Shown here: in pieces, positions 62,633 through 64,000 of the stretch
Position numbering within the stretch: position 1 is the first letter of the stretch
Layout: each line of letters starts with the position of its first letter
NCBI RefSeq assembly: GCF_017569185.1
Contig: NZ_CP071869.1
Location: forward strand, 3,152,001-3,216,000
Origin: Polaribacter cellanae
GTDB taxonomy: Bacteria; Bacteroidota; Bacteroidia; Flavobacteriales; Flavobacteriaceae
Direction of reading: 5' to 3'
Length of the DNA stretch: 64,000 nucleotides
Position numbers and translations under genes: made by a program
Notes under the pieces: model-generated
Told to the model about the DNA's origin: nothing
The model's input: the letters and a program-made list of their open reading frames with translations, nothing else
The model's database searches: none

Positions 62633-63716
62633 CAAATATTCAATTCTAAATACCGTAGAATTATTAAAGTTTGAAAATGATAATTCTAGGGAATTAAAAA
62701 ACATTGTTTTACTTTTTGTAAGTAACACAAAAGAAAAATTAAATGATTTATTGAATAAAGAAATTAAGAATGGATTTTCTTTAGTTAAAGAGATAAACCA
62801 CAAATTGAGTTTACTTTCTGATAAAGAAGTATTCGATTTAATTAAAACTCCTAAATTTTTAAATATAGTTTATAGACCTGGTATTAGAAGTATTGAAGAA
62901 CAACTATCAACTATTAATCGATTTTTAGATGCTGAAGTTATTTGGAAACAAGAAAGATTTGATTCCAGTAAAAACAATATTGTTTGGGCAATAAATGGCA
63001 AAGGATGTATTCGTTTTACGAAAGATAATACTTTTTCGAGATATGAATCACCTTTATTGTTTGATAATGTAGTATTGGATTTTTTTAGTTCTTATAATTA
63101 TTCCTTAGGAAAAGAAAGCTATCTTACTTACAACTCTAACGAGGAATTAGAGCTTCATAATTTTGATGAAGCTGAATTAATTGTAGATAAATTAGAAGAA
63201 TTATTTATTAACACAAAAGAAAATATTCGAGAATTCATAAATCTTTTTATTAATGTTATCCATTTTAAGGCAATTCAAAATAAAAAGCAGTATTCTTCAT
63301 GCACAAGTGGAGGATATATAGGTCGAGTTTTGATAGGTAATGCATTATCCCATAGAGATGAACTTCTCATAGAAGCTGTAATACATGAAGCTATTCATGG
63401 TTTGTTATTTATGATTGATGAGATAAATGCGTGGATGCCGTCTGCAGAATTAGACTTTACTCAAAAGTATAATGTTCAATCGCCTTGGACAGGTAATATG
63501 CTAAATATTCGGAATGTTCTTCAAGCTTGCTTTGTTTGGTACGGTTTATTCACTTTTTGGAAGTCGTATGAAACTTCGAACGAGTTTATAAAAAATAGGA
63601 TCAATTTCATTTATAAGGGATTTAAGGGTCTAAATTTAGATTCAGATATTAAATTGGAAGAAATAACATTAGAAGCTATTAATAAAGTTAAGAGTGAGGT
63701 TATAAATTATGAATAA
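62613..63716 (+). CDS. HExxH-type peptide-modifying enzyme 2
   Basis: 367 residues, a diverged paralogue of the preceding gene. HEAIH (His258, Glu259, His262), then the equivalent SPWTGNMLNIRNVLQACFVWYGLFTFW. A shared motif before the site, GYIGRV here and LYIGRT in the partner, marks the same fold. Start ATG 62613 lies within the preceding gene, a 20-bp overlap. Two copies match the two precursors and two maturases in the cluster. Confidence 0.75.
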   Translation: MKLLKDNKYSILNTVELLKFENDNSRELKNIVLLFVSNTKEKLNDLLNKEIKNGFSLVKEINHKLSLLSDKEVFDLIKTPKFLNIVYRPGIRSIEEQLSTINRFLDAEVIWKQERFDSSKNNIVWAINGKGCIRFTKDNTFSRYESPLLFDNVVLDFFSSYNYSLGKESYLTYNSNEELELHNFDEAELIVDKLEELFINTKENIREFINLFINVIHFKAIQNKKQYSSCTSGGYIGRVLIGNALSHRDELLIEAVIHEAIHGLLFMIDEINAWMPSAELDFTQKYNVQSPWTGNMLNIRNVLQACFVWYGLFTFWKSYETSNEFIKNRINFIYKGFKGLNLDSDIKLEEITLEAINKVKSEVINYE

Positions 63717-64000
63717 AGCTAAAGGATTATGGGGTTTAATAAAGAAATGGGACACTAAATCAAATTATGCAAAAAGCAATGTTGTTCCTATTATATCAAA
63801 TTCGGGTAATATAAACAAAGTAGGGAGTGATTCTGTATCAGAGTCTCATTTATTATCCGTGAATGATATCAATTTTTATGACTTTATTGAATCTGGAATT
63901 AAAAATGAGGTTAAAGCCTTGATAAATACCTTTAATTGTATTACTTACTCCAGTTGTGAAGGCCATAAGTATGAGAACGATTATGAACCTAGAAATATTG
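63709..64000 (+). CDS. Start of an unidentified protein (3' end outside window)
   Basis: Begins at ATG 63709, overlapping the previous gene by 8 bases, and stays open to the window end (97 residues seen). The visible part, MNKAKGLWGLIKKWDTKSNY and later FNCITYSSCEGHKYEND, is soluble and has a Cys pair with His in the NCITYSSCEGH stretch. I do not recognise a family. By coupling it belongs to the RiPP operon. Confidence 0.65.
   Translation, partial: MNKAKGLWGLIKKWDTKSNYAKSNVVPIISNSGNINKVGSDSVSESHLLSVNDINFYDFIESGIKNEVKALINTFNCITYSSCEGHKYENDYEPRNI

Noticed and set aside
61514..63716. HExxH genes as secreted zinc peptidases
   Set aside because: No signal peptide and the W-T-G-N/R/F-x-W-Y block matches the peptide-modification HExxH family; peptidase activity is kept only as an alternative.

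Overview
The window looks like a chromosomal segment from a marine-type member of the Flavobacteriaceae (Bacteroidota). The reasons are: strongly AT-rich DNA, Bacteroidota promoter elements (TTTG about 19 nt before TAnnTTTG), the nadE-gldB-gldC gliding-motility locus, an outer-membrane GH18 lipoprotein chitinase, an OMP_b-brl_3-type TonB-dependent receptor, DUF4369/TlpA proteins, a fused MetX-aspartokinase-homoserine dehydrogenase, and many short flavobacterial palindromic repeats. No species can be named from sequence alone.

Region 1 (1-22.1 kb) is a continuous sulfur-amino-acid block on the + strand. It holds a 5'-cut O-acetylhomoserine sulfhydrylase, the triple-fusion homoserine enzyme, a second trans-sulfuration-type enzyme and an Rrf2 regulator. 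An assimilatory sulfate-reduction operon follows: DUF2061, CysH, CysD, CysN, a sulfite reductase with a HEPN-like tail, two siroheme enzymes, a ferredoxin-NADP reductase, a [2Fe-2S] ferredoxin, CysE and CysM. Next come a SAM-I riboswitch, a MetH split into two genes, and MetF. Together they take sulfate to sulfide to cysteine and homocysteine, and then to methionine. A TACCCTA-N9-TAGGGTA palindrome just downstream of the -7 box of the sulfate operon promoter is a good operator candidate for the Rrf2 protein.

Region 2 (22.3-52.9 kb) is mostly housekeeping: chitinase, thioredoxin, an M1 aminopeptidase lipoprotein, a DUF58 protein, tRNA-Asp, ClpP/ClpX, DnaG (with all four usual zinc ligands replaced), a 43-codon orphan ORF, NadE, GldB/GldC, ComM-like ATPase, PEP carboxylase, a frameshifted lipoprotein gene, DsbD, a TlpA-like lipoprotein, TilS, a lipase-like hydrolase, PabB, an outer-membrane barrel protein, dihydrolipoyl dehydrogenase, a heme-binding protein and a glycosyltransferase. 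REP-like palindromes lie between genes and also inside metH, tilS, pabB and possibly cobA, where they add in-frame peptide inserts.

Region 3 (53.1 kb to the window end) is the exciting part: a candidate RiPP (ribosomally made, modified peptide) system. Two short precursor genes share a homologous leader and the core GHSRSHVN-xx-W-[DE]-RS. They flank two tandem FxsB-like radical SAM/SPASM maturases. A Cys-rich protein, two tandem HExxH proteins of the peptide beta-hydroxylase type and a further gene cut by the window edge follow, several with overlapping stop/start codons. Upstream lie a TonB-type outer-membrane receptor, a LuxI/FeeM-like acyltransferase, a PAS-LuxR regulator and a ThiF/E1-like adenylyltransferase. 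Three promoters here, ahead of the E1-like gene, the acyltransferase and the receptor, carry the same 17-bp palindrome, each exactly 21 bp before a -7 box (two exact, one with two mismatches). This ties the genes into one regulon, most likely run by the LuxR protein, and suggests a population- or signal-controlled peptide pathway.
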